A stretch of DNA of 46,888 nt, taken from the NCBI GenBank assembly GCA_022824615.1, contig JAJDZM010000131.1:1-46888 (forward strand), in the 5' to 3' direction. The notes under the pieces were generated by a model. It saw only the letters and a program-made list of their open reading frames with translations, made no database searches and was not told the DNA's origin. Within the stretch, counting starts at the first letter, position 1; each line of letters opens with the position of its first letter. Below, piece after piece: positions 9,310 through 17,084 of this stretch. The DNA comes from Candidatus Binatia bacterium. GTDB taxonomy: Bacteria > Desulfobacterota > Binatia > Bin18. The position numbers and the translations under genes are program-made.

Positions 9310-11526
9310 GTGACCGTGCTGGACTTGCTCAAGAAACATTTCGGTTATGACCAGTTCCGTCCGCTGCAAGCGGAGATCATCGCCAGCGTGCTGGAGCACC
9401 GCGACACCCTGGTTCTGATGCCGACCGGCGGCGGGAAATCCCTCTGCTATCAGTTGCCCGCGCTGCGCTTCGACGGGCTGACGCTGGTGGTTTCACCGCT
9501 GGTCGCGCTGATGAAAGACCAGGTCGATACGCTCAAGGCTAACGGCATCGCCGCCGAGTTCATCAACAGCAGCCTGACCTACCCGGAACTGAACAGCGTA
9601 CGGAGACGACTCCAACGGAATGCGGTCAAAATTCTGTACGTTGCCCCGGAACGACTGGCCGTGGCGGGCTACCTGGATTTCCTGGCCGAACTCACGGTCA
9701 GCCTGGTGGCCGTAGACGAGGCCCACTGTATCTCCATGTGGGGCCACGAGTTCCGGCCCGATTACCGCAACCTCGTCACCCTGCGGCACGCCTTGCCGGG
9801 TGTGCCGTGTATCGCCCTGACCGCTACAGCGACCGAACAGGTTCGCCGCGACATTGCTGAGCAGCTCGAAATGACTCAGCCACAGGAGTTCATGGCCAGC
9901 TTCAATCGGGCCAACCTGACCTATAGCGTGCGCCCGAAGCGCAACTCCGTTGAGGCGCTGGCCGATCTGCTGGGCGAGTATCGGGGCGAGTCCTGCATCG
10001 TGTACTGCTTTTCGCGCAAGAGCACGCAGGACCTGGCCACTGCGCTGTGCGAGCGGGGTCTGTCCGCCCTGCCCTACCACGCCGGCCTGGATACGACGGT
10101 ACGCAGCCAGACCCAGGAGAAATTCATCCGTGATGAGGTCCCGATCATCGTGGCGACCATCGCCTTCGGGATGGGCATCGACAAGCCCGACGTCCGGCTG
10201 GTCGTGCACTACGACCTGCCCAAGTCGCTCGAAGGCTATTATCAGGAGACGGGCCGCGCCGGGCGCGACGGCCTGCCCAGCGAGTGCGCCTTGTTCTACT
10301 CCTACGGCGACAAGGTCAAGCAGGATTTCTTCATCGACCAGATAGAAGACCCGGCCGAGCAACGAAACGCACGGGATAAGCTGGTGCGGGTGATCGCGTT
10401 CTGCGACCTGCAAACCTGTCGCAGAAAATATCTGCTGACCTACTTCGGCGAAGACTGGCAACAGGACAACTGCGGGGGGTGCGACGTCTGTCTCACCCCC
10501 CGGGAGGAGTTTGACGCCACTGTCATCGCCCAGAAAATCCTGTCAGCCATCGTCCGCACAGGAGAGCGGTTTGGCATCGCCCACGTGAGCCAGGTGCTGC
10601 GCGGCGCGAATACGAAACGTATTCGGGAATTGCGGCACGACAGGCTAAGCGTGTACGGCATCGTCGGTGACTTCTCGGACGGCGGGATCAAAGAGGTGGC
10701 CGGCTTGCTGCAAGCCAAGGGCCTGCTGCGCAAGAACAGCCGTGAATACGCTGGCCTGAGCCTGACATCCGCTGGTCGGGCATTCCTCAAAAACCGAGAG
10801 GATTTGACCCTCACCCGCGCCAAACGAGCCGAACCGGCTCCCCGCACCACCTCCGACTCCGACCCGGCGCAGGTATGGCGCAGACGGGATACGCCACCCC
10901 TGGCGGATGCGCAGAGTGACATCGCCGTTGACGCGGCCCTGTTCGAGAAGTTGCGGGAGCTGCGCCGCAAGCTCGCCGCAGAACGAAACGTACCGCCCTA
11001 CGTTATCTTCGGCGACGTGACGCTCAAACAGATGGCGGCCTATTTGCCCCAGAGCCGCGCGAGCCTGTCTCATATCTCGGGCGTAGGCGCAGCGAAGCTG
11101 GAGCGCTGGGGCGAGGCGTTTCTGGAGGTTATGCGCTCGTACGCCGATGAGCAGGGTCTTGCGGAGCGTCCTGTACCAATCTCGCAGCGCGGTAGAGAGC
11201 AGCAAGGTAGTAAGGAGAGCCGGAAAGGTTCAACGTATACCGTAACGAAACAGTTGCTTGAGCAGGGCCGATCAATTACTGAGGTCGCAGCGGAACGCGG
11301 CCTCTCTCTCCGCACGGTAGTCAGCCATATTGAAAAGCTGGTCGCTGACGGCGAGGCGGTTGACCTTGGCCCATTGCTCCCGGCGTCGGATCGCCTGGAG
11401 GCCATTCAACACGCGCTAGACCGTTCGGGCGCTACCGCCCTGGCTCCGGTTAAGGCGATGCTGGGCAAAGACTATACCTATGAGGAGATCCGATTGGTGC
11501 GGGCGTTCCTGCGCCAAACGCACTGA
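9310..11526 (+). CDS. recQ: RecQ-family ATP-dependent DNA helicase
   Basis: A 738-residue RecQ-like 3'-5' helicase. Walker A MPTGGGKS lies at residues 37-44 and DEAH at 136-139, within DEAHCISMWGHEFRPDYR. The second RecA domain contains ETGRAGRDGLPSECALFYSYGD. The RQC zinc cysteines (CDLQTC... CGGCDVC) are followed by a winged-helix region, an HRDC domain (about 535-610) and an extra C-terminal HTH domain (SITEVAAERGLSLRTVVSHIEKL). The start is GTG, preceded by GGAGATAAGA. The enzyme acts in recombination and stalled-fork processing. A tiny frame (9259-9303, reading MEGMKDILEVARRR) ends just upstream; I do not call it a gene. Confidence 0.95.
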   Translation: MTVLDLLKKHFGYDQFRPLQAEIIASVLEHRDTLVLMPTGGGKSLCYQLPALRFDGLTLVVSPLVALMKDQVDTLKANGIAAEFINSSLTYPELNSVRRRLQRNAVKILYVAPERLAVAGYLDFLAELTVSLVAVDEAHCISMWGHEFRPDYRNLVTLRHALPGVPCIALTATATEQVRRDIAEQLEMTQPQEFMASFNRANLTYSVRPKRNSVEALADLLGEYRGESCIVYCFSRKSTQDLATALCERGLSALPYHAGLDTTVRSQTQEKFIRDEVPIIVATIAFGMGIDKPDVRLVVHYDLPKSLEGYYQETGRAGRDGLPSECALFYSYGDKVKQDFFIDQIEDPAEQRNARDKLVRVIAFCDLQTCRRKYLLTYFGEDWQQDNCGGCDVCLTPREEFDATVIAQKILSAIVRTGERFGIAHVSQVLRGANTKRIRELRHDRLSVYGIVGDFSDGGIKEVAGLLQAKGLLRKNSREYAGLSLTSAGRAFLKNREDLTLTRAKRAEPAPRTTSDSDPAQVWRRRDTPPLADAQSDIAVDAALFEKLRELRRKLAAERNVPPYVIFGDVTLKQMAAYLPQSRASLSHISGVGAAKLERWGEAFLEVMRSYADEQGLAERPVPISQRGREQQGSKESRKGSTYTVTKQLLEQGRSITEVAAERGLSLRTVVSHIEKLVADGEAVDLGPLLPASDRLEAIQHALDRSGATALAPVKAMLGKDYTYEEIRLVRAFLRQTH

Positions 11527-11570
11527 CTCAGGCGCATCTCCGACGGCGCGCAGGGCCAGCTCATTCAATT

Positions 11571-11888
11571 TCAGCTCAGTTCACGCATCTCGCCCGGGCG
11601 CACCTCCTCCAACGCTACGTGAAGTGCTGGAATCAAAGGAAGAAGATCGGTCAACCTGTTGGTCTGAGCCCGCAGGATGATAACGCCGAAGGGACGAGTC
11701 CGGAGGTTTTGCTGTTTTGGCAGGCTCTTATCCACCGTAACGAGCATATCAAAGTGTCCTGTCATGGCATCAAGCAACGGTCCGTCGTCCAGATCCGCCC
11801 AACCCATCTCGGGTACAGTGTAAACCTAGTGTCCTGTCAACTCCTTACCTAACCGCTTTGGAACGCAGGCATCAAGGATGACTCGCAC
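11571..11888 (-). pseudogene. DUF5615-type PIN-like toxin interrupted by an in-frame TAG
   Basis: From a GTG at 11888 the frame reads MRVILDACVPKRLGKELTGH, meets TAG at 11826-11828, and continues in the same frame as VYTVPEMGWADLDDGPLLDA through to 11571. The continuous reading has the acidic LDACVP start, GWAxLxDGxLL and VTVDKSLPKQQNL motifs of DUF5615 proteins, predicted PIN-like RNases paired with DUF433 antitoxins. The stop falls where a Glu codon (GAG to TAG) would be expected. The fragment from ATG 11807 is open, but it lacks the N-terminal catalytic aspartate. The DUF433 partner lies just upstream with an 18-bp gap. Confidence 0.75.
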
Positions 11889-11906
11889 ACTGTTACCCTT
11901 CTCAGT

Positions 11907-12134
11907 CTAAGCCGCTACGGCCTGCGCAAGAAGGGCAGTCTTCGCGAGTTCGAGAACCGCGATAGCGTGTTCACGGGAAACACTCGGGAAATCTTCCAGA
12001 AAGTCCGTCAAGGCGTCCCCAGCCTCAAGATAGTCGATAAGAGTCTGGGCAGGGACCCGAGTCCCTGCAAATACGGGAGTTCCGCCCAATCGGTCGGGAG
12101 ACCTCGTAATTAACGGCTCAGGCACAGTGCTCAT
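11907..12134 (-). CDS. DUF433-family antitoxin
   Basis: A 75-residue protein reading MSTVPEPLITRSPDRLGGTP, then the DUF433 core GTRVPAQTLIDYLEAGDALTD and a helical tail with DFPSVSREHAIAVLELAK. DUF433 proteins have a winged-helix-like fold and are antitoxins for DUF5615/PIN partners. I chose the internal ATG at 12134 because AAGGACAGAG precedes it and the family begins here; the longer open frame upstream has no family similarity. The antitoxin appears intact although its toxin carries a stop codon. Confidence 0.82.
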   Translation of the reverse strand: MSTVPEPLITRSPDRLGGTPVFAGTRVPAQTLIDYLEAGDALTDFLEDFPSVSREHAIAVLELAKTALLAQAVAA

Positions 12135-12386
12135 ACTCTCTGTCCTTAGAGGCCAGCTATAGCACACCCCCTCTGCTTTTTCTCCCCACACGATAGAGGG
12201 CAGCCCGCTGGAGGTCCAGCGTAACAGCAGAGCGGTGTTGAACATATCTTCCCATAACCCAAAAGAATATACGCCCATTTTGAGCGCTCAGATATTTTGT
12301 CTGAACCCGCTTGCAACCAGCCCGCAGAGTGTCCTACCCTGGCAAGGATTGCTTAGAGACAGAAAATCGATCGCGAGGGACTCAGT

Positions 12387-13409
12387 ATGGATAAGACCCT
12401 TATGCTTTCGCTCTACCGCGACATGATTCGCATTCGGCGCTTTGAGGAAGAAGCGGCGCGTTCGTATTCGCGGGGCAAAATCGGTGGCTTTCTGCACCTG
12501 TATAATGGCCAGGAGGCGGTGGCGGTTGGGGCGATGTCGGCGGTTGAGCCTACGGATTATATCGTGGCGACCTATCGGGACCACGGCCATTACCTGGCCC
12601 GGGTCGGAGATATGAATGCGGCCATGGCGGAACTGTTCGGCAAGGCCGATGGCTGTGCCAAGGGCCGGGGCGGCTCCATGCACTATTTTGACGTGGCAAA
12701 ACGCTTCATGGGCGGCCACGCCATTGTCGGCGGTCATGTGCCCATCGCCGCGGGGATTGCCTTTGCCTCGAAATATCGGGGCGAGCCGGATGTGACCCTG
12801 TGCTTCTTTGGCGAAGGAACGGCCAATATGGGCGCCTTTCACGAGGGCCTGTCGCTGGCCGCGCTGTGGAAACTGCCCGTTATCTTCATTTGCGAGAACA
12901 ATCTCTATTCCATGGGCACACCGCTCTACCGGACCCTGTCGGTCGAGGATGTCGCCGTGCGGGCCAAGGGCTACCCGATGGCTCAGGAGATCGTGAACGG
13001 CGACGATGTGCTCGAAGTCCGGGAGGTCATTCGCCACGCGGCCAAACGTGCCCGTACCGAGAGTTTACCGATTCTCATTGAAGCCAAGACCTACCGTTTT
13101 CGGGGTCATTCCATGTCCGACCCAGCCAAGTACCGCACCAAAGAAGAGGTCAAAGAGTGGATGGAGCGCGACCCCATTCGGCTTTTGGCCGAGCGCATCT
13201 ACGCGTTGGGCATTGCCAATGAAGAGCAGCTCAAAGCCGTTGACGAAGCCGCGAAACAGGAGGTGGCGGGGGCGGTGCGGTTTGCCGATGAATCACCGTC
13301 GCCCGACACAGCCACACTGTTTGACGACATCTACTACGAACCAGAGCACCACGAGCAGGACGAAAAGGTTGTGCCGCTCGAAAAACGCCGTCAGCAGGCG
13401 AGCGTGTAA
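12387..13409 (+). CDS. Pyruvate/acetoin dehydrogenase E1 component, alpha subunit
   Basis: A 340-residue thiamine-diphosphate enzyme subunit. It has the E1-alpha hallmarks RDMIRIRRFEEEAARSYSRG near the N-terminus, GRGGSMHYFD, GGHVPIAAGIAFA, and the ThDP/Mg motif GEGTANMGAFHEGL...CENN at about residues 149-171. RGHSMSDPAKYRTKEEV matches the phosphorylation-loop region. With the E1-beta gene 101 bp downstream it would decarboxylate pyruvate (or a related 2-oxo acid or acetoin) and pass the acyl group to a lipoyl E2 protein. No E2 or E3 gene is in the window, so the substrate is unsettled. Confidence 0.9.
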   Translation: MDKTLMLSLYRDMIRIRRFEEEAARSYSRGKIGGFLHLYNGQEAVAVGAMSAVEPTDYIVATYRDHGHYLARVGDMNAAMAELFGKADGCAKGRGGSMHYFDVAKRFMGGHAIVGGHVPIAAGIAFASKYRGEPDVTLCFFGEGTANMGAFHEGLSLAALWKLPVIFICENNLYSMGTPLYRTLSVEDVAVRAKGYPMAQEIVNGDDVLEVREVIRHAAKRARTESLPILIEAKTYRFRGHSMSDPAKYRTKEEVKEWMERDPIRLLAERIYALGIANEEQLKAVDEAAKQEVAGAVRFADESPSPDTATLFDDIYYEPEHHEQDEKVVPLEKRRQQASV

Positions 13410-13410
13410 A

Positions 13411-13492
13411 CCCTCACCCCTGCCCCTCTCCCAGAGGGAGAGGGGAAAATTCAGTTCCCTCTCCCCTGGAGGGAGAGGGCTAGGGTGAGGGG
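13411..13492. repeat. Palindromic intergenic repeat, family R1 (copy 2)
   Basis: Nested inverted repeats fill the gap between the two E1 subunit genes. The outer arms are CCCTCACCCC and its near complement ending GGGTGAGGGG; an inner perfect hairpin is CCCCTCTCCC-AG-A-GGGAGAGGGG. It shares arm sequences with 14-76 and 40303-40342. Lying inside an operon, it would be transcribed and could affect mRNA stability or the E1-alpha to E1-beta ratio (inference). Confidence 0.75.
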
Positions 13493-13510
13493 AAAAAGAG
13501 GAACGAACAG

Positions 13511-14488
13511 ATGCGAGAGCTGACATACCGGGAGGCGTTGCGAGAGGCCATGGCGGAAGAGATGGAACGCGACGAGCGCGTGTTTCTCATGGGCGAAGAG
13601 GTCGGCCACTATAATGGCGCCTACAAAGTGTCGGAGGGCCTGCTTGACCGTTTTGGTGAGCGCCGCGTGGTGGATACGCCGATTGCGGAAACCGGCTTTG
13701 CCGGGGTGGGGATAGGCGCGGCCATGGTTGGGCTGCGGCCCATCATTGAGTTCATGACCTGGAATTTTTCGCTGTGCGCCTATGACCAACTCGTTAATAA
13801 CGCGGCCAAGCTGCGCTATATGTCGGGTGGACAGATTACCCTGCCGATCGTCTTTCGTGGCCCAGGCGGGGCCGCGCATCAACTGGCCGCTCAGCACTCC
13901 CAAGCGGTCGAGAGCCTGTACGCCTATGTACCGGGGTTGAAGGTGATTGCGCCCTCAACCCCGGCCGATGCCAAGGGCTTGCTGAAAACTGCCATCCGCG
14001 ATGAAAACCCGGTGATCTTTATTGAGGGCGAGGTCCTGTATGGACACAAGGGGCCGGTCCAGGACGAGGAGTATCAGATCCCGCTCGGACGGGGCGAGGT
14101 CAAACGGACAGGCCAGGACGTGACGATTGTCGCCTGGTCCAAGATGGTCCATGCAGCCCTAGACGCAGCCACCGAGTTGGCAAAAGAGGGCATCGAACTC
14201 GAAGTGATTGACCCGCGCACCCTTCGCCCGCTGGACGACCGGATGATTTTCGATTCAGTCAAAAAGACCAACCGCTGTATTATTGTCGAGGAGGGCTGGC
14301 CGTTTGCCGGCCTGGGGGCGGAAATCGCCTACCGCATTATGAAAGAGGGCTTTGATTATCTGGACGCACCGGTTGTGCGGGTCACGGGTGAAGACGTGCC
14401 CATGCCCTATGCCAAAAACCTGGAGCACGAAGTCTTCCCCGGTGTTGAAAAAGTCGTGCGGGCGGTCAGAGACGTGCTGTACAGTTAG
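13511..14488 (+). CDS. Pyruvate/acetoin dehydrogenase E1 component, beta subunit
   Basis: A 325-residue transketolase-like subunit beginning MRELTYREALREAMAEEMER. It has GEEVGHYNGAYKVSEGL, the conserved DTPIAETGFAGVGIGAAMVG, PIVFRGPGGAAHQLAAQHSQ (with the family histidine) and the C-terminal VEEGWPFAGLGAEIAYRI. It forms the alpha2beta2 E1 enzyme with the preceding gene. The stop codon overlaps the stop of the convergent TPR lipoprotein gene (shared bases at 14485-14488). Confidence 0.92.
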   Translation: MRELTYREALREAMAEEMERDERVFLMGEEVGHYNGAYKVSEGLLDRFGERRVVDTPIAETGFAGVGIGAAMVGLRPIIEFMTWNFSLCAYDQLVNNAAKLRYMSGGQITLPIVFRGPGGAAHQLAAQHSQAVESLYAYVPGLKVIAPSTPADAKGLLKTAIRDENPVIFIEGEVLYGHKGPVQDEEYQIPLGRGEVKRTGQDVTIVAWSKMVHAALDAATELAKEGIELEVIDPRTLRPLDDRMIFDSVKKTNRCIIVEEGWPFAGLGAEIAYRIMKEGFDYLDAPVVRVTGEDVPMPYAKNLEHEVFPGVEKVVRAVRDVLYS

Positions 14489-14937
14489 GGAGCCGGTAAG
14501 GCTCCCCCCAGCTCCTCCAGGCGACGTTGCGCACGGGAGAAATTGGGATTGATGCGCATGGCCTGCTCAAATGCCGTCTGGGCCGCATCGGTCTGACCCA
14601 GCCGCATATAGACCTCTCCGAGTTCATAGTGGGCCACATCATCGCTCGGACAGATTGCCAAGCCGGCCTGATAATAGGCGACGGCCGTTGCGTCATCGGT
14701 TGCCTTTCGGGCCGCGTCAAAGTCGTTAAACGCCCGGTTGCAGGCCTCGGTCTGCTGTTGTTGCTGGGCCTGCTGCTGTTGGAGGGCCTCGGTCTCTCGG
14801 CGTAACTGCTCGGCTTCCTGGCGTAACCGCTCGATTTCTGCGCGCTGCTGTTCGAGGACGGTCGTGTCGAACAGGCTGCACGAGGCCAGGAATACGCACA
14901 GCCCCAGAAAGAACGCGCAAGACGAAGAGGTGGACAT
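14485..14937 (-). CDS. TPR-containing lipoprotein with coiled coil
   Basis: From ATG 14937 the protein is 150 residues. It has a lipoprotein signal peptide with lipobox LASC (MSTSSSCAFFLGLCVFLASC), then a charged coiled coil rich in Glu/Gln (residues about 27-65, with a poly-Gln run), and about two TPR units (AVAYYQAGLAICPSDDVAHY and MRLGQTDAAQTAFEQAMRIN). The layout resembles small YbgF/PilF-like envelope scaffolds. Partners are unknown. The open frame extends upstream through a 9-bp tandem repeat, but the lipobox spacing supports the internal start. It lies downstream of gloB on the same strand. Confidence 0.75.
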   Translation of the reverse strand: MSTSSSCAFFLGLCVFLASCSLFDTTVLEQQRAEIERLRQEAEQLRRETEALQQQQAQQQQQTEACNRAFNDFDAARKATDDATAVAYYQAGLAICPSDDVAHYELGEVYMRLGQTDAAQTAFEQAMRINPNFSRAQRRLEELGGALPAP

Positions 14938-14956
14938 ACCTTGGGTCCTTTGGGTC

Positions 14957-15006
14957 AGACTCAATAGACTCAATAGACTCAATAGACTCAACAGACTCAA
15001 CAGACC
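14957..15006 (-). repeat. 9-bp tandem repeat in leader of lipoprotein gene
   Basis: Five copies of AGACTCAAT/AGACTCAAC (14957-15001) and a partial sixth fill almost all of the gap between the gloB stop and the lipoprotein ATG. Copies 1-3 end in T and copies 4-5 end in C. The 9-bp period keeps the upstream open frame intact. Copy number could vary by slippage and change the spacing upstream of the ribosome binding region. Confidence 0.8.
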
Positions 15007-15012
15007 CTGAGG

Positions 15013-15789
15013 TTAGAAGTTGTCTTTCAGATAACGGGTCTTTTCCAGTACCGACACGGGGTCGAGGGCGAGTCCTGGGAAGGACTGTTGCACATGCTCT
15101 TGCAGCTCAGAGCTGTCAACCCGCACAAAGGGGTTGATCTCTTTTTCCTCGCCTACCGTGCCCGGAATGGTCGGCTGGTTTTTGGCCCGCAGTTCCTCGG
15201 CCCAGCGCAGCTTTTCCTGAAGTTTCACATTGCCCGGCTCCAGGCTGAGGGCGAAGTTCAGGTTGGTGACGGTGTACTCATGCCCGAAGTAAATCTTCGT
15301 GTCGTCCGGCAACTGCATCAGCTTGACCATATTGTTGTGCATGTCCGAGGCTGTTCCCTCAAACAAACGTCCACAGCCGGCCATAAAGAGCGTATCGCCG
15401 GTAAAAATCGACTTTTCCGCTTCAAAATAGGCGGCAATATGGCCGCTGGTATGACACGGGATAAAGAGAAAGCGCGCTTCGAGGTTTCCAATACGAACCG
15501 CATCCCCCTCATCGACCATATGGGTAATGCACGGCGTGCGCGTCTCGTCCCGCTTATGGCCGTAGACCTTGAGCTGCGGAAATTCTTGCACAAGTTCTTT
15601 ATTCCCGCCCACATGATCCCAGTGGTGGTGGGTATTGATGATGGTCGTAAAGTTCACGCCCTCGCGCTTGATCGCGGCGGCAACCGGACCGGCCTCGGAC
15701 GGATCAACAACGCCGGCCTCGTTGGTCGCTTCATCAATCAGCACATAGGCGTAATTATCGGACAACACGGGGATGGGAAGGATTTTCAT
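15013..15789 (-). CDS. gloB: Hydroxyacylglutathione hydrolase (glyoxalase II)
   Basis: A 258-residue metallo-beta-lactamase-fold hydrolase. The di-metal motif THHHWDH lies at residues 53-59, followed by HTSGHIAAYF, FTGDTLFMAGCGRLFEG and FGHEYTVTNLNFAL, all typical of glyoxalase II. The C-terminal glyoxalase II domain (ALSLEPGN...RAKNQPTIPGTVGEE) is present, which separates it from generic MBL proteins. It hydrolyses S-lactoylglutathione to lactate and glutathione in methylglyoxal detoxification. It lies 24 bp downstream of the amidohydrolase gene on the same strand. Confidence 0.93.
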   Translation of the reverse strand: MKILPIPVLSDNYAYVLIDEATNEAGVVDPSEAGPVAAAIKREGVNFTTIINTHHHWDHVGGNKELVQEFPQLKVYGHKRDETRTPCITHMVDEGDAVRIGNLEARFLFIPCHTSGHIAAYFEAEKSIFTGDTLFMAGCGRLFEGTASDMHNNMVKLMQLPDDTKIYFGHEYTVTNLNFALSLEPGNVKLQEKLRWAEELRAKNQPTIPGTVGEEKEINPFVRVDSSELQEHVQQSFPGLALDPVSVLEKTRYLKDNF

Positions 15790-15812
15790 AGGTCTCTCCT
15801 GACTGCGTTGTT

Positions 15813-16961
15813 TTACTGCTCCATGGGAAAGCCGTACAGCTTGGCCGCGTTTTCGTAGACGAGCTTACGGCGAACGTCTTCGGACAGATGAGCGAGCTGC
15901 TTGTGCAGAAATTCCTGTGAATCCGGCCACACCCCGTCGGGATGCGGAAAGTCCGAGCCCCACATCACGTTGTTGACGCCGACCCGCTCGATCATATCCA
16001 GGCCGGTCTGATCCTGCTGAAAGGTGGCGTACATCTGCCGATACCAATACTCGCTCGGCTTCATACTGAGTTCGAGGTCCTGAAACTGATCTTCCCACTC
16101 ATAGTCCATGCGTTCCAGGACGTAAGGAATCCAGCCGATGCCGGCTTCACCAATCACCACTCGGCACTGTGGGTAGCGCTCCAAGGCGCCACCATAGATT
16201 ACCGCCCCGATAAAGCCGGCGGTGGCAATCTGAAATTCGGTCAGCACGGTGGCCAGCCACATCCGCTTGGAGCGGCGGTCTGTGGCCCAGGTCATGTCAA
16301 GCTTGGGCCCGATGGTGTGCAGATGAATCGGCAGGCCGGTATCGTGCGAGGCTTCCCAGACCGGGTCCCAGTCGAGATGCCACAGCGGCATCATCCCGTG
16401 ACGGACGGGCAACTCGGCTCCTTTAAGGCCCATTTTCGCGCAGCGACGTACTTCCTCTGCCGTTTTCTCGGGAGACGAGGCCGGCAGACTGGCAACCGCG
16501 GCAAAACGACCAGGCGCAGCGTGGCAGAAGTCCGCGGCAAAATCGTTGTAAATCCTGACAACCAAGTCAGTCACTTCGGGGTCATCAATCCGAAAGGCGG
16601 CGCCGAGGATGCCGTAGATGACCTCACCCACAACACCATCCCGCTCCTGGTCCTTGATCCGCAACTCAGGCACGGTCGTGCGCATAATCCCCTTGCTCTG
16701 ATCCTCGTACAGACCGGTTGAGGCCATGCGGTCGGCCCGATGAATCTGGCCTGGGATATACTGCCGCCCGGCCGAACCCATCCCGCCGACCAACCCCATA
16801 CTGGTTCCGTTGTGGGCGACCCAGGTTTTCCCCTCCGCTGCCTCGATCACCCGAGGCATTTTGTCTTTGAGGTGGGCCGGAGCATTCTCGGTGAAAAGAG
16901 AGGCCGGCAAACACGGGATGTCCATATGCCCGTCGGCCGAGATGACCGGGTGATTAAACAT
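15813..16961 (-). CDS. Amidohydrolase-family (amidohydrolase_2) protein
   Basis: A 382-residue TIM-barrel hydrolase/decarboxylase of the amidohydrolase-2 family (ACMSD/gamma-resorcylate decarboxylase-like). It starts ISADGHMDIP, where most relatives have an Asp-x-His metal motif. It also has GLPIHLHTIGP (metal His), VVIGEAGIGWIPYVLERMDYE and the C-terminal WGSDFPHPDGVWPDS with the catalytic aspartate. Enzymes of this group act on small cyclic or carboxylated substrates; the substrate here cannot be named. Many copies of such genes are common in uncultured environmental bacteria. Probably co-transcribed with gloB. Confidence 0.82.
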   Translation of the reverse strand: MFNHPVISADGHMDIPCLPASLFTENAPAHLKDKMPRVIEAAEGKTWVAHNGTSMGLVGGMGSAGRQYIPGQIHRADRMASTGLYEDQSKGIMRTTVPELRIKDQERDGVVGEVIYGILGAAFRIDDPEVTDLVVRIYNDFAADFCHAAPGRFAAVASLPASSPEKTAEEVRRCAKMGLKGAELPVRHGMMPLWHLDWDPVWEASHDTGLPIHLHTIGPKLDMTWATDRRSKRMWLATVLTEFQIATAGFIGAVIYGGALERYPQCRVVIGEAGIGWIPYVLERMDYEWEDQFQDLELSMKPSEYWYRQMYATFQQDQTGLDMIERVGVNNVMWGSDFPHPDGVWPDSQEFLHKQLAHLSEDVRRKLVYENAAKLYGFPMEQ

Positions 16962-16992
16962 AGCTAGTCCTCCATCCTATTGAACAATGTAG

Positions 16993-17014
16993 GGGCAGCC
17001 CCCTGTGGCTGCCC
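16993..17014. repeat. Short intergenic hairpin (GGGCAGCC/GGCTGCCC)
   Basis: Perfect 8-bp arms (16993-17000 and 17007-17014) around a CCCTGT loop lie in the gap between the divergent amidohydrolase and MFS genes. There is no T-run. It looks like a REP-type element; only one copy occurs here. Confidence 0.45.
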
Positions 17015-17084
17015 ACGCACCGCCCGCGCCGGGCGAGTCTTTTCTTAGCAGAAAGCGACAAGCAGGGGAAAGCGTGCTGTTACC

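Noticed and set aside
9493-10461. 322-residue minus-strand frame over recQ
   Set aside because: It is a shadow of the RecQ helicase core; no ribosome site or recognisable domain.
12289-12306. TCAGA...TCTGA hairpin upstream of the E1-alpha gene as an operator
   Set aside because: Arms of only 5 bp in a gene-free leader; likely to occur by chance.
14957-15006. Short tandem repeats considered as a CRISPR array
   Set aside because: Units are 9 bp and contiguous, with no spacers and no cas genes nearby.
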